Shown here piece by piece: positions 6,377 through 6,472 of a DNA stretch of 6,472 bases. The stretch is taken from NCBI GenBank assembly GCA_012512545.1, contig JAAZDZ010000198.1:1-6472 (forward strand), given 5' to 3'. The stretch is from Alcaligenaceae bacterium. GTDB lineage: Bacteria; Pseudomonadota; Gammaproteobacteria; Burkholderiales; Burkholderiaceae_B. The translations under genes were made by a program, and so were the position numbers. A model generated the notes under the pieces. The model made no database searches. It was not told the origin of the DNA and saw only the letters and a list, made by a program, of their open reading frames with translations. Numbering within the stretch: the stretch's first letter is position 1; every line of letters begins with the position of its first letter.

Positions 6377-6397
6377 GTCACCCCCCGTCCAGGTGAC
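6377..6397 (+). repeat. Short inverted repeat after the methyltransferase gene
   Basis: GTCACC (6377-6382) and GGTGAC (6392-6397) are a perfect 6-bp inverted repeat around a 9-nt C-rich loop, 19 nt after the methyltransferase stop. No T-run follows, so it is a poor intrinsic terminator. TTGCGT (6373-6378) and CAGAAT (6397-6402), spaced 18 nt, give only a weak promoter match for the next gene, in which case the repeat could be an operator. Neither reading is secure. Confidence 0.3.
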
Positions 6398-6436
6398 AGA
6401 ATCCTGATACAGACCCCATCACTCAGGAACCAGAGA

Positions 6437-6472
6437 ATGAAAATCGCCATCATCGGAGCAGGCGTCATTGGC
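6437..6472 (+). CDS. Start of a Rossmann-fold oxidoreductase, probably FAD-dependent (partial)
   Basis: Only the first 12 residues, MKIAIIGAGVIG, are present before the window ends. They form the first beta strand and the GxGxxG dinucleotide-binding loop. AGGAA at 6425-6429 is a suitable ribosome site, 7 nt before the ATG. GAGVIG at the extreme N-terminus is most usual in FAD-dependent D-amino-acid dehydrogenases of the DadA/DAO type. An NAD(P)-dependent reductase such as ketopantoate reductase (GAGAxG) is also possible. The family cannot be settled from this fragment. Confidence 0.6.
   Translation, partial: MKIAIIGAGVIG

Overview
The window is a high-GC bacterial chromosome segment, all genes on the + strand. 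It carries the lower part of a protocatechuate/catechol (beta-ketoadipate) degradation operon, followed by its IclR-type regulator and two unrelated genes. A periplasmic receptor of the Bug/TctC family inside the operon, the high GC and the protein types suggest a betaproteobacterium of the Burkholderiales, probably Alcaligenaceae (Bordetella/Achromobacter-like). That placement is inference from gene content, not from a marker gene.

Layout: pcaI (23-715, TTG start) and pcaJ (804-1454) encode the two subunits of 3-oxoadipate CoA-transferase. They are separated by an unusually long 88-nt gap that can fold into a hairpin. A short-chain dehydrogenase/reductase (1498-2220) follows, then a hairpin at its stop codon, a Bug-type solute-binding protein with a Tat-like signal peptide (2311-3321), and pcaF (3361-4566), the 3-oxoadipyl-CoA thiolase. 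A strong GC-rich hairpin plus T-tract (about 4575-4611) ends the operon. Next come pcaR (4647-5450), an IclR-family regulator without a visible Shine-Dalgarno site, and a predicted exported SAM-dependent methyltransferase (5536-6357). The first 12 codons of a Rossmann-fold oxidoreductase (6437 to the window edge) close the window.

How the genes work together: PcaIJ moves CoA from succinyl-CoA to 3-oxoadipate. PcaF cleaves 3-oxoadipyl-CoA with CoA into succinyl-CoA and acetyl-CoA, which feed the TCA cycle. PcaR is expected to switch the operon on in response to a pathway intermediate. The SDR and Bug genes between pcaJ and pcaF are not part of the textbook pathway. They may let the cell capture and oxidise a related dicarboxylate or aromatic acid that enters the same two last steps. 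The upstream pathway genes (pcaHG, pcaB, pcaC, pcaD) and any TctA/TctB membrane partners are not in the window.

Most of the window is ordinary catabolic sequence. I see no mobile element, CRISPR array, tRNA or rRNA, and no clear sign of a wholly new system. The points most worth following up are the SDR/Bug insertion, the SDR's replaced active-site Asn, the exported methyltransferase, and the intercistronic hairpins.
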